64,000 nucleotides of DNA from Limnohabitans sp. Rim47 (lineage in GTDB: Bacteria; Pseudomonadota; Gammaproteobacteria; Burkholderiales; Burkholderiaceae_C). The notes below the pieces were generated by a model, which saw nothing but the letters and a program-made list of their open reading frames with translations, ran no database searches and was not told the origin of the DNA. Below, piece after piece: positions 57,060-64,000 of this stretch (positions are counted from its first letter, which is position 1; every line of letters starts with the position of its first letter). The stretch is taken from positions 495,268 through 559,267 of the forward strand of contig NZ_FBYA01000001.1 in NCBI RefSeq assembly GCF_001517545.1, in the 5' to 3' direction. The position numbers and the translations under genes were made by a program.

Positions 57060-58184
57060 ATGACCTTGCTTGCTGTAACGACATTCACCCCCACGGCGTC
57101 CGAATCATCGGACCGCCTGGCGGGCGCGTCTGCGCGTTCAATGCCACAGGTTGGGGCATTTTCCCAGACCCTGTCTCGGCTCACGCAGCCGGGCGAGGTG
57201 GTGACTGTGCGCCCCGGCGATACCCTGAGTGGGCTGATTCAAAAACGCCTGCAGGACACGCGTTCGCCTCTGCAACTCTCGGGTGAGCAGTTGTACCGGG
57301 TGGCGTTGAAGGTGGCGGCCGACAACGGCATTCCCAATGCCAACTTGATCTACCCTGAGCAACGCATTGATTTGTCGTCGGCAACCACCTTGGCCATGGC
57401 CGAGGCCTTGCAGCCTGACACGCGCACTACGCCATTGGCTAGCCTGCCGCCCAACGCCATGGCATCGGCCAGCCGTTTGTCTGCTTCCCCTGACGGCCCC
57501 GCTGCGGCCGATTCCTGGGCATTTTTGGCCCAGCATGCTGCCCACGCCCGTCAGGCCCAAGCCACCAGTGGCATTCCCGCCACTTTTATGGTGGCGCAAG
57601 CCGCCCTCGAAACCGGCTGGGGCAAGCACGAAATCCGTTTTGACGACGGCCGCAACTCGCACAACCTGTTTGGCATCCGCGCTGGGGCCAACTGGAAGGG
57701 GCCTGTGGCCGAAATATGGACCACCGAATTTGTGAATGGCACAGCGCAAAAGGTGCGGGGGCAGTTTCGCGCCTACGGCAGCTATGAAGAGTCGTTCAAT
57801 GACTATGCCCGTTTGATCAGCCAAAGTCCGCGTTACGCCAACGCGATGCGCCATCTGGGTGATCCACAGGCCTATGCGGCGGCCTTGCAACAAGCCGGTT
57901 ATGCCACGGCACCCAACTACGCCAGCGTGCTGGGCTCGATGATCGAAAAAACACAGCGCCTGCAAGGCACTGTGCCCGCCATGGCGGCTGCGATACTGCC
58001 CACGACCGCACAAATGCTCAACATGCGCCAGCAAGGTGGGCAAACCTCGGCAGACAGTGTCTTGGGTGTCATGAACAGTGCACTGAACACCTTGCCTGGT
58101 GGCGCGGGCCTGCCCGTTGTTGGTTCGCGGCAATGGCGCCAGTCGCCCTATGCCGAGCTGGGCATCCCCAAAATTTTGCCCTGA
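57060..58184 (+). CDS. LysM plus GH73 (FlgJ-type) glucosaminidase
   Basis: Peptidoglycan hydrolase. The 374-aa protein has an N-terminal LysM-like module (about residues 45-107, VTVRPGDTLSGLIQKRL to LIYPEQRIDL) and a C-terminal GH73 domain (about 150-290) much like that of FlgJ. It carries AALETGWGKHEIRF with the catalytic Glu (about 184), then GRNSHNLFGIRAGANWKGPV and VNGTAQKVRGQFRAYGSYEESFNDYARLI. The FlgJ rod-cap domain is absent and no signal peptide is visible. Export may go by the flagellar or another pathway. It lies between SGNH/acyltransferase genes on the opposite strand. Confidence 0.88.
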   Translation: MTLLAVTTFTPTASESSDRLAGASARSMPQVGAFSQTLSRLTQPGEVVTVRPGDTLSGLIQKRLQDTRSPLQLSGEQLYRVALKVAADNGIPNANLIYPEQRIDLSSATTLAMAEALQPDTRTTPLASLPPNAMASASRLSASPDGPAAADSWAFLAQHAAHARQAQATSGIPATFMVAQAALETGWGKHEIRFDDGRNSHNLFGIRAGANWKGPVAEIWTTEFVNGTAQKVRGQFRAYGSYEESFNDYARLISQSPRYANAMRHLGDPQAYAAALQQAGYATAPNYASVLGSMIEKTQRLQGTVPAMAAAILPTTAQMLNMRQQGGQTSADSVLGVMNSALNTLPGGAGLPVVGSRQWRQSPYAELGIPKILP

Positions 58185-58204
58185 CGTTCGGGCTCACAAA
58201 GCGC

Positions 58205-60205
58205 TCAATCGCCAGGCGATGGCTTGGGGTTGGACATGGGCGTGGACATGGGCGTAGACACAGGCGAGTGGTTGGCAAGGCCTGTTGGCTCTTGGCCTGT
58301 GCTGCCTGGCTGCGCCGACGGGCTGGTGCCGGTGTCGGTCAACGCGGTGGAGGACAAGGTCGTACCTGCAGGCGAATTTGTTGCCTTGGGCTCCGGATTG
58401 GCGGGCTCTGGCTGGGCCGAAGGCTTGGGCAGTTGTGGGCGTTTGAGTTGCCGCAGGGGCGGCCCAGAGACCAAGGCTTCGGGCTGACCCAAAGCCATGC
58501 GGATCTGGTTGTAATAGGCATGAATCCCGCTGCCCGACAGGTGGATGCCGTCTTGCACAAAGTAGTTCGGGTTGGCCTGCCCAATGGCATGCCAGTCGAC
58601 CAATCGCACATTGCCAAAATCTTGGCTCACCCGCGCAATCATGTCGTTGTTGGGGCTGGTCCAGCGTCTTGCGCCGTAAACATTCACCACCACAACAGAC
58701 TTGCGGTCGGTCAGTTGCTCTAGCAAAGCGCGAAATTGCTTTTCTGCCAAATAGCCGTTGGTGCCCAGGTGGATGACCGCTGCATCGCCCAGTTGCGCTT
58801 CTTCGCGCAGGCTTTGCACCACTTTCAGGCCATCGCTGCCTTGCCTGCCCACCTTGGCTTCCACCGAAGCAGATGGCAAACGCCGCAACAGGTAAGGGCT
58901 GGCACCCAGCAAAACCGAGTCACCCACGAGGGTGATTTTGGGGTAACGCGCACCGTTGACCCCGGGCGGTGTCACTGGCCCGGGGCTGGCGCTTGCGGCT
59001 TGGGCGGCCTCTGGCAGCTGCGCGGTCTTGTGGGCTTGAGGGGCGGCCGGCATGAAGCCCAAGACCCCTGCGTTGACCCCTACCAAAAGCGACAGGGCGA
59101 GTGTCATGCTGCGTCGCCGGGGCTTGCCCTTGAAGCCGTGGATCCAGCGGGTTTCAACCCAACGGTAAGAGGCTTCGGCGCACAGCAGGGTGATGGCCAA
59201 GCGGGCAGCGTTGACCCAAGTCAGCTCCAGGGCGTCAGCCTGTGAGGACGGGCGCAGCCAGACCACCACAGGCCAATGCCACAGGTACAGCGAATAAGAG
59301 CGTGCCCCCAGCCACAGCATGGGGCGAGTGGAAAGCATCCAAGCCACCCAAGTGCCCTCACGGGTGGCTGCGCCAATGACCATGCAGGTCAGCATGACGG
59401 CCAGCAAGAAACCGCCTTGGTACAGCCCAGGCGTGCCTTCGTGGGTTTCGGCCATGCCCCAGATCAGCGCGGCCAAGGCGGCTGTGCCTGCCAAGTTCAG
59501 CAATTCGTCGCTCGCAGGCGAGGCCATGCGGATTTTCCAGGGGTTCCACCAGGCGGCCAGGGCCGATCCCGCCAGCAGCCCCATCAAATGGGTGTCGGTG
59601 CCCAGATACACCCGACTGGGGTCGCCGCCGTCTATTTGAGTGGCATAGAGCCACGCCATCCAAGCGGTGCTGGCCAAGGCAATCAGCGCGGCACACATGC
59701 CCAGACCTGTGCGGCCGGCCCGGTTCAAAAGCGACAGTGCAGCCAGCGGCCACAGCAGGTAATACTGCTCTTCTACGGCCAGTGACCACAGGTGTTGCAG
59801 CAGCCGAGGCTGGTCAATCGCCTCGAAATACGACTGCTGCGCCACGATCTGCCACCAGTTGGAAACGTACAAAAAGGCAGCAGGCAGGTCTTCGCGCAGA
59901 CGCGGCAGCGCGGCAGGCTGCAACAGCGGTGTGAGCGGTACCAGCAACAACAGCATGAGCAGCGCAGCCGGAAACAAGCGGCGTGCTCGGCGCAGGTAAA
60001 AGGCCGCAAAGTCAATCTGGCCGGTCTTTGCGTGCTCTTGCAACATGAGCGCCGTGATGATGAAACCAGACACGGTGAAGAAAATATCCACGCCCAGAAA
60101 ACCCGCAGGCAGGAAGTTGCCCAGATTCAGGTGGTAAGCGATAACGGCCAACACAGCCACGCCGCGCAAGCCATCCAAGCCTGGCAATCGGGCCCATGCA
60201 CTCAT
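58205..60205 (-). CDS. Acyltransferase-3 (OafA/OatA type) with C-terminal SGNH domain
   Basis: O-acetylates a surface or cell-wall glycan. The 666-aa protein starts with the AT3 membrane domain (about residues 1-360, ten or so helices): LDGLRGVAVLAVIAYHLNLG, the GVDIFFTVSGFIITALM block with the family Asp, FYLRRARRLFPAALLM and SLAVEEQYYLLWPL. A periplasmic SGNH domain follows (about 420-580): LVGDSVLLGAS, HLGTNGY and DGIHLSGSGI. The last 70 residues are a Pro/Ala/Thr/Ser-rich tail with short repeats (STPMSTPMSNP). It overlaps the upstream SGNH gene by 4 bp (ATGA). Confidence 0.9.
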   Translation of the reverse strand: MSAWARLPGLDGLRGVAVLAVIAYHLNLGNFLPAGFLGVDIFFTVSGFIITALMLQEHAKTGQIDFAAFYLRRARRLFPAALLMLLLLVPLTPLLQPAALPRLREDLPAAFLYVSNWWQIVAQQSYFEAIDQPRLLQHLWSLAVEEQYYLLWPLAALSLLNRAGRTGLGMCAALIALASTAWMAWLYATQIDGGDPSRVYLGTDTHLMGLLAGSALAAWWNPWKIRMASPASDELLNLAGTAALAALIWGMAETHEGTPGLYQGGFLLAVMLTCMVIGAATREGTWVAWMLSTRPMLWLGARSYSLYLWHWPVVVWLRPSSQADALELTWVNAARLAITLLCAEASYRWVETRWIHGFKGKPRRRSMTLALSLLVGVNAGVLGFMPAAPQAHKTAQLPEAAQAASASPGPVTPPGVNGARYPKITLVGDSVLLGASPYLLRRLPSASVEAKVGRQGSDGLKVVQSLREEAQLGDAAVIHLGTNGYLAEKQFRALLEQLTDRKSVVVVNVYGARRWTSPNNDMIARVSQDFGNVRLVDWHAIGQANPNYFVQDGIHLSGSGIHAYYNQIRMALGQPEALVSGPPLRQLKRPQLPKPSAQPEPANPEPKATNSPAGTTLSSTALTDTGTSPSAQPGSTGQEPTGLANHSPVSTPMSTPMSNPKPSPGD

Positions 60206-61872
60206 GGCTTGGCCAGGCCGAAGTCGGCCATGAAGCGGTCGGCCAGTTCACGGTAACCGGCCGGGGTGAAGTGGATCAGGTCAGGGGCCATGAGCGGTGG
60301 ATTTTTTCGCGCCCATTGGTAGGCGCTGCCTGCGCCGCCCATGGCGTCTTGCATGCTCCAGGCCAGACAGCCGTTCTGGGCCGCTACCTCGGCCTGAACT
60401 TGGCCGATCAGCGTGTGAATGCGGCTGTACTTGAGCAAATGGGCTACAGGCCCAGCAGAGGTGTTGGGCGGCCTGGGGGGGGCGCTGGTTTTCGACGTGG
60501 CTTTCTTTTCTTTGCCGCTGACCGCTTTGCTGTTTTTGCTGGCGCTGGCCTGGCCGCTTGGTTTTTGAGCGGCTTGTTTTTTGCTGCCTTTGGCCGCTTT
60601 GGGTTTGGCGACCCGGATGCCCCGATCGCCCGGCCCGATCAGCACACATTGCGTCTGCGGAAAGACTTGGCGGAAGTTGCGCAGCGCTTGGTTCAAGGTG
60701 TCGCGGTAGGCGGCCTCGTTGAACCGCGGGTCGTTGCCTTCGTTGGTGCCAAAAGCGATCAAGGCCAAGTCATAAGGCGGGTCGGTGAACCACGACGCCA
60801 GGTAAGCCAAATCGCTGCGCACCCAGCCCGCCACGGTGGCCCCGGGGTAGGCGAACAGGTCCAGGTGAAGGGTCGGGGTCAGTGTTGTGGTGGGTGTGTG
60901 GGTGGGTGTGGCCGGTTCCGTTAGCTTGAGGCCCTGAAAGCGAAAGGCCCCCTCGACCACGCGAATTTGCAAGGTGGACAGCGGGGCATTGGTGGTCAGC
61001 GCCAAGGCGTTGGGTCCGGCTTGTGCCGCCAAAGTGACCTGTGTTTCGGCTTCGCCGTTCAGGCTGATGGCCAGCCGTACAGCGTTTGCACCATCCCCGT
61101 GGTGCAGGATTTGCAAGCGAGTGTGACGGGCCTGGCCTTGTGCGTCACGCAGGTCCATGGCCAGTGTGGCACCGGGGCTTTTGGCCACCAGGCTCGTCAT
61201 GCCCGGACCGGGTGCGGCGGCGGCATCGGCGTGGGCATAGGCCATTTCGCGCCCCCAGTCACCAGACAAACAGGTCTTGCGCACCAAGGCGCGAACGCCG
61301 CCGTGGCCTACCCCGGCATGGACGAAATGACTCTCGACAGTGGCATCGGCGTACGCTCCTTGCCGCACCATTTGACGCAGCAAGTGGTCGCTGAAAAACG
61401 CAGCCGCCATGTGGCTGTCGCCCCAGATGGCCATGCGCAAACGGCCGGGCAAGTGGCCTGGCAAGTGGCCTGGCAAGCCCTGCCACAAAGCGCCGCTGCG
61501 GAACAACTGTTTGGCACTTCCAAAGCCCTCAAGGCCCCCGATGTTTCCTTTGGCATGCGGATTCGCCGGAGCTTGTGCCTGCGCACGAGCCTCCTGCAAG
61601 GCTTGTTCGACTTCGTCGTCATCAGGAATTTCGGTGGGCTCTGTGGCTGCGCTTGATGGCCTGGTTGGGGCCGGACCTTTGCGCGGGCAAACCAGCTCTA
61701 CGGATCGCGCTCCGGTGTGGTCGATGTGGCGTGATTGCACCGAGACCACAGAGGCCAAGATGGCCGATGGGCTTGTTGGGCTTGTTGGGCTTGTTGGGGC
61801 CGAATGCGTCTGCTGAGCCCCAGCTCCAACGCACAAACAGCCCCACACCAGCATCCAAAAACGCATTTTCAT
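60202..61872 (-). CDS. Exported SGNH-family esterase, Ape1-like, with Lys-rich insertion (second copy)
   Basis: A 556-aa paralogue of the protein at 55595. Start ATG 61872 is chosen because it overlaps the miaA stop (ATGA) and opens a signal peptide (MRFWMLVWGCLCVGAGA). Block I IWGDSHMAAAFFSDHLL is near residue 149, block III FGTNEGNDPRFN near 372 and block V DLIHFTPAGYREL near 530. Both copies share RxxCLSxDWxxxMAY after block I. Between blocks III and V this copy has an extra segment of about 55 residues rich in Lys/Ala/Ser (PKAAKGSKKQAAQKPSGQAS...). Repeats LPGHLPGHLPG and SPTSPTSPTSPS precede block I. Likely a polysaccharide or peptidoglycan O-acetylesterase. Confidence 0.78.
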   Translation of the reverse strand: MKMRFWMLVWGCLCVGAGAQQTHSAPTSPTSPTSPSAILASVVSVQSRHIDHTGARSVELVCPRKGPAPTRPSSAATEPTEIPDDDEVEQALQEARAQAQAPANPHAKGNIGGLEGFGSAKQLFRSGALWQGLPGHLPGHLPGRLRMAIWGDSHMAAAFFSDHLLRQMVRQGAYADATVESHFVHAGVGHGGVRALVRKTCLSGDWGREMAYAHADAAAAPGPGMTSLVAKSPGATLAMDLRDAQGQARHTRLQILHHGDGANAVRLAISLNGEAETQVTLAAQAGPNALALTTNAPLSTLQIRVVEGAFRFQGLKLTEPATPTHTPTTTLTPTLHLDLFAYPGATVAGWVRSDLAYLASWFTDPPYDLALIAFGTNEGNDPRFNEAAYRDTLNQALRNFRQVFPQTQCVLIGPGDRGIRVAKPKAAKGSKKQAAQKPSGQASASKNSKAVSGKEKKATSKTSAPPRPPNTSAGPVAHLLKYSRIHTLIGQVQAEVAAQNGCLAWSMQDAMGGAGSAYQWARKNPPLMAPDLIHFTPAGYRELADRFMADFGLAKP

Positions 61873-62825
61873 TTCTGCAAACACTCCCGGGCCAGAGCCA
61901 CCACGCGGGTGACCGGGTCTTGTGGCCCATCGGCCTGCACCACCCTGCGCTGCGGCATGCTGCGCAGCCAGGTGATTTGGCGTTTGGCCAATTGCCGCGT
62001 CGCAAAAATCCCGCGCTCTCGGATTTCATTTTCGGGCCAGTTTGCGTCCAACCCTTCCCAGGCTTGGCGGTAACCCACGCAGCGCATCGAGGGCAGGTCG
62101 GGGTTCAGGTCGCCGCGTTGGCGCAAAGTGCGCACCTCGTCCATGAAACCCGCCGCCATCATTTGGTCAAAGCGTTGGGCAATGCGCCCGTGCAACCAGG
62201 CCCGGTCGGCGGGTTCCAGGCTGATGATGGGCAGGTACCAGTCGGGCGCGTTTCTTTTGGCACTTTGGTGAAACGACGTCAAGGTCTGGCCCGTGGCGGT
62301 CCAGACTTCCAGCGCACGGCCAATGCGCTGGCTGTCGCCCGGGGCCAAGCGTGCGGCGGTGGTCGGGTCCACTTGGGCCAGTTGGGCGTGCAAAGCGGGC
62401 CAACCGAGGCGCTCGGCCTGCTGCTGAATTTGGCTGCGCACCTCAGGGTTGGCTGCGGGAATATCGTTCAGGCCTTCGAGCAAAGCCTTGAGGTAAAGCA
62501 GGGTGCCTCCCACCAACAAAGGCGTCTTGCCGCGTGCGCGGATGTCGTGGATCAACCGTGTGGCGTCTTTGGCAAATTCGGCCGCGCTGTAGCTGTGCAG
62601 CGGGTCCAGGGTGTCGATCAGGTGGTGCGGCACGGCGGCCAGCTCTTGGCGGCTGGGCTTGGCCGTGCCAATGTCCATGCCCCGGTAAACCAAGGCCGAA
62701 TCGATGCTGATGATTTCTGCACCCCCATGACCTTGCAGGCTTTCGGCCAGTGCCAATGCCGCAGCAGTTTTCCCGCTGGCCGTGGGGCCGACGAGGGCGA
62801 TGGCGTCGACAGGGCGTTGGCTCAT
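61869..62825 (-). CDS. miaA: tRNA dimethylallyltransferase MiaA
   Basis: Transfers an isopentenyl group to A37 of tRNAs reading U-starting codons. 318 aa from ATG 62825. P-loop LVGPTASGKTAAALALAES at residues 11-29; IISIDSALVYRGMDIGTAKPS near 47; LVGGTLLYLKALLEGL near 105; and the C-terminal MRCVGYRQAWEGLDANW segment with the substrate-contact residues. It overlaps the MFS gene and the SGNH gene by 4 bp each. This is not the mutL-miaA-hfq order of gammaproteobacteria. Confidence 0.95.
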   Translation of the reverse strand: MSQRPVDAIALVGPTASGKTAAALALAESLQGHGGAEIISIDSALVYRGMDIGTAKPSRQELAAVPHHLIDTLDPLHSYSAAEFAKDATRLIHDIRARGKTPLLVGGTLLYLKALLEGLNDIPAANPEVRSQIQQQAERLGWPALHAQLAQVDPTTAARLAPGDSQRIGRALEVWTATGQTLTSFHQSAKRNAPDWYLPIISLEPADRAWLHGRIAQRFDQMMAAGFMDEVRTLRQRGDLNPDLPSMRCVGYRQAWEGLDANWPENEIRERGIFATRQLAKRQITWLRSMPQRRVVQADGPQDPVTRVVALARECLQK

Positions 62826-64000
62826 GTTGGTTTGACCGATGTGACCACCGGGCGGCCATGGCGCTGCACACTGGTCCACGCCACAAGGGTGATGAAGATG
62901 GCGCACAGCAACAGGCCGTGGGCCAAGGCAAACACCGGGCGGTCCATGTGTGTGCCCAGCCAACCGCCTATGAAAAAGGCACCCAGCATCATCAAAAAGC
63001 CGTTTAAGGCCGATGCCGTGCCGGCCCGGTTCGGGAAGGGCGCAACCGCGCCGCTTTGTCCGCAGGGTTGGTGCACGCCGTGGCCCAGCATGAAGATGTA
63101 CATCGGCCCCATCACCGCCCAAGCGCCGTACCAGTCTTGTCCTTGGCCTGCATAAGCCAGTGCGGTCATGCTGACGCCGCCGGTGATGGTCAGCACCGCG
63201 GCGATGCCCACGGTGCGGTGCACGCTGGTGCGCCGCAGCATCCAGCGGCACCAGAAGGTGCCCACGATGTACGACAGCGACATGCTGAGCATGAGAAAGC
63301 CATAGGCCGTTTTGCTGTAGCCCATGAAGGTGACGAAGACAAACGAGGAACTGGCCAAAAAGGTGAACAGGCCCAGGTACGAACCCGCCGACAAAGCACA
63401 CCAAGTGAGGAACACCGGGTTGCGCAGGATGTCGAGGTTGGCTCGGATGAGGGGGCGTGCGCTCAGGGCATGTGGGTCGGGGCGGGCCAGGGTTTCTTCA
63501 AAGCGCCAATACAACAGGGCGAGTGTGGCAGCGCCAAATACCGCGAGCATGAGCAAGGCGATGCGCCAGCCCAACCAGTCGGTCAGCATGCCACCCAGTG
63601 GCGCACAGGCGCAGGCAATGATGCCCAGTCCAGTGAGGCCTTGCGACATGACGGTAGCGCCTTGTGCGGGCTGAAACAAATCGCGCACCACGGCGCGTGC
63701 GGCCATGACGCCCGCGCCCATCGCGATGCCTTGCAGCGTGCGCCCCGCGATCAGCCAAGCCATGCTGGGCGCCAAGGCACAGGCCACAGAGGACGCGGTG
63801 TAAGCCGCCATGCCCCATAGCAAGATGGGGCGGCGACCAAAGCGGTCGGACAACGGCCCCCAGACGAGTTGCGACAGCCCAAAGGCCAGCAGCAGCGCCG
63901 TGAGGGTGAGTTGGGCTTGTCCCATGCCTGCGCCAAAGCCTTGGGTGATGGCCGGCAGGGCGGGCAAGTACAGGTCGGTGGTGACGGGTTGCAGGCCGAG
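62822..64000 (-). CDS. Bcr/CflA-type MFS drug exporter (5' end outside window)
   Basis: Partial: the frame is open to the window edge, so the N-terminus (about the first 10-30 residues) is missing. The 392 visible residues show the MFS multidrug pattern: TTDLYLPALPAITQGFG at the very start, then LAFGLSQLVWGPLSDRFGRRPILLWGMAAY (motif A, in parts), the IAGRTLQGIAMGAGVMAARAVVRDLF helix 4 with motif B Arg and GxxxGP-like motif C in helix 5. About twelve helices. It heads an operon with miaA, an SGNH esterase and the AT3 acyltransferase. Confidence 0.9.
   Translation of the reverse strand, partial: LGLQPVTTDLYLPALPAITQGFGAGMGQAQLTLTALLLAFGLSQLVWGPLSDRFGRRPILLWGMAAYTASSVACALAPSMAWLIAGRTLQGIAMGAGVMAARAVVRDLFQPAQGATVMSQGLTGLGIIACACAPLGGMLTDWLGWRIALLMLAVFGAATLALLYWRFEETLARPDPHALSARPLIRANLDILRNPVFLTWCALSAGSYLGLFTFLASSSFVFVTFMGYSKTAYGFLMLSMSLSYIVGTFWCRWMLRRTSVHRTVGIAAVLTITGGVSMTALAYAGQGQDWYGAWAVMGPMYIFMLGHGVHQPCGQSGAVAPFPNRAGTASALNGFLMMLGAFFIGGWLGTHMDRPVFALAHGLLLCAIFITLVAWTSVQRHGRPVVTSVKPT

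Overview
The window looks like a chromosomal segment of a Gram-negative betaproteobacterium, order Burkholderiales, most likely Comamonadaceae (a Limnohabitans/Rhodoferax/Polaromonas-like organism). The reasons are several Bug-type periplasmic receptors (a family expanded in Burkholderiales), a recC-recB-recD gene order, a complete nuoA-N operon followed by a DUF2818 gene, and the order rpsO-pnp-qor-tpiA-secG-tRNA-Leu-nuo. The genus is inference; no rRNA is present.

Layout. 0-3.4 kb: a LivK-like ABC receptor coupled to a Cho-type GIY-YIG nuclease, then a solitary Stealth-type sugar phosphotransferase. 3.4-12.8 kb: a two-armed catabolic cluster. The minus arm is gntR, Bug receptor, MmgE/PrpD, 2-hydroxyacid dehydrogenase. 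The plus arm is Bug receptor, tctB, tctA, a second MmgE/PrpD, and an SDR protein lacking the usual Ser and Tyr. Two identical 16-bp GntR-type sites in mirror orientation lie in the divergent promoter region. 12.8-17.5 kb: a small DUF2805/membrane protein pair, then a LysR regulator divergent from a carnitine-dehydrogenase-like enzyme, a beta-keto acid cleavage enzyme and a third Bug receptor. 17.6-22.4 kb: small genes, including a membrane-anchored Mrr-like protein, a glutaredoxin-fold protein with no cysteine, a flavin reductase, a 50-aa secreted peptide, and a TPR protein coupled to a HupE/UreJ-like membrane protein with an EF-hand.

22.7-32.1 kb: recCBD, the double-strand-break repair helicase/nuclease. 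32.1-33.7 kb: a small exported protein and an aminotransferase, followed by a repeat-rich intergenic region. 34-39.1 kb: rpsO, pnp (with a long leader hairpin), quinone oxidoreductase, tpiA, secG, tRNA-Leu(GAG). 39.2-53.6 kb: all 14 subunits of respiratory Complex I, then DUF2818, a NUDIX hydrolase, a DUF1178 protein and the ribosome-rescue factor ArfB.

55.6-64 kb: a cell-envelope locus. Two SGNH esterases with an Ape1-like layout and an AT3-SGNH (OatA/OafA-like) acyltransferase surround a LysM-GH73 glucosaminidase. The acyltransferase and one esterase sit at the end of a tightly overlapping operon with an MFS exporter (cut by the window edge) and miaA. The best candidates for an undescribed system are this putative polysaccharide/peptidoglycan O-acetylation module and the mirror-symmetric Bug/Tct-MmgE/PrpD cluster with its twin operators.
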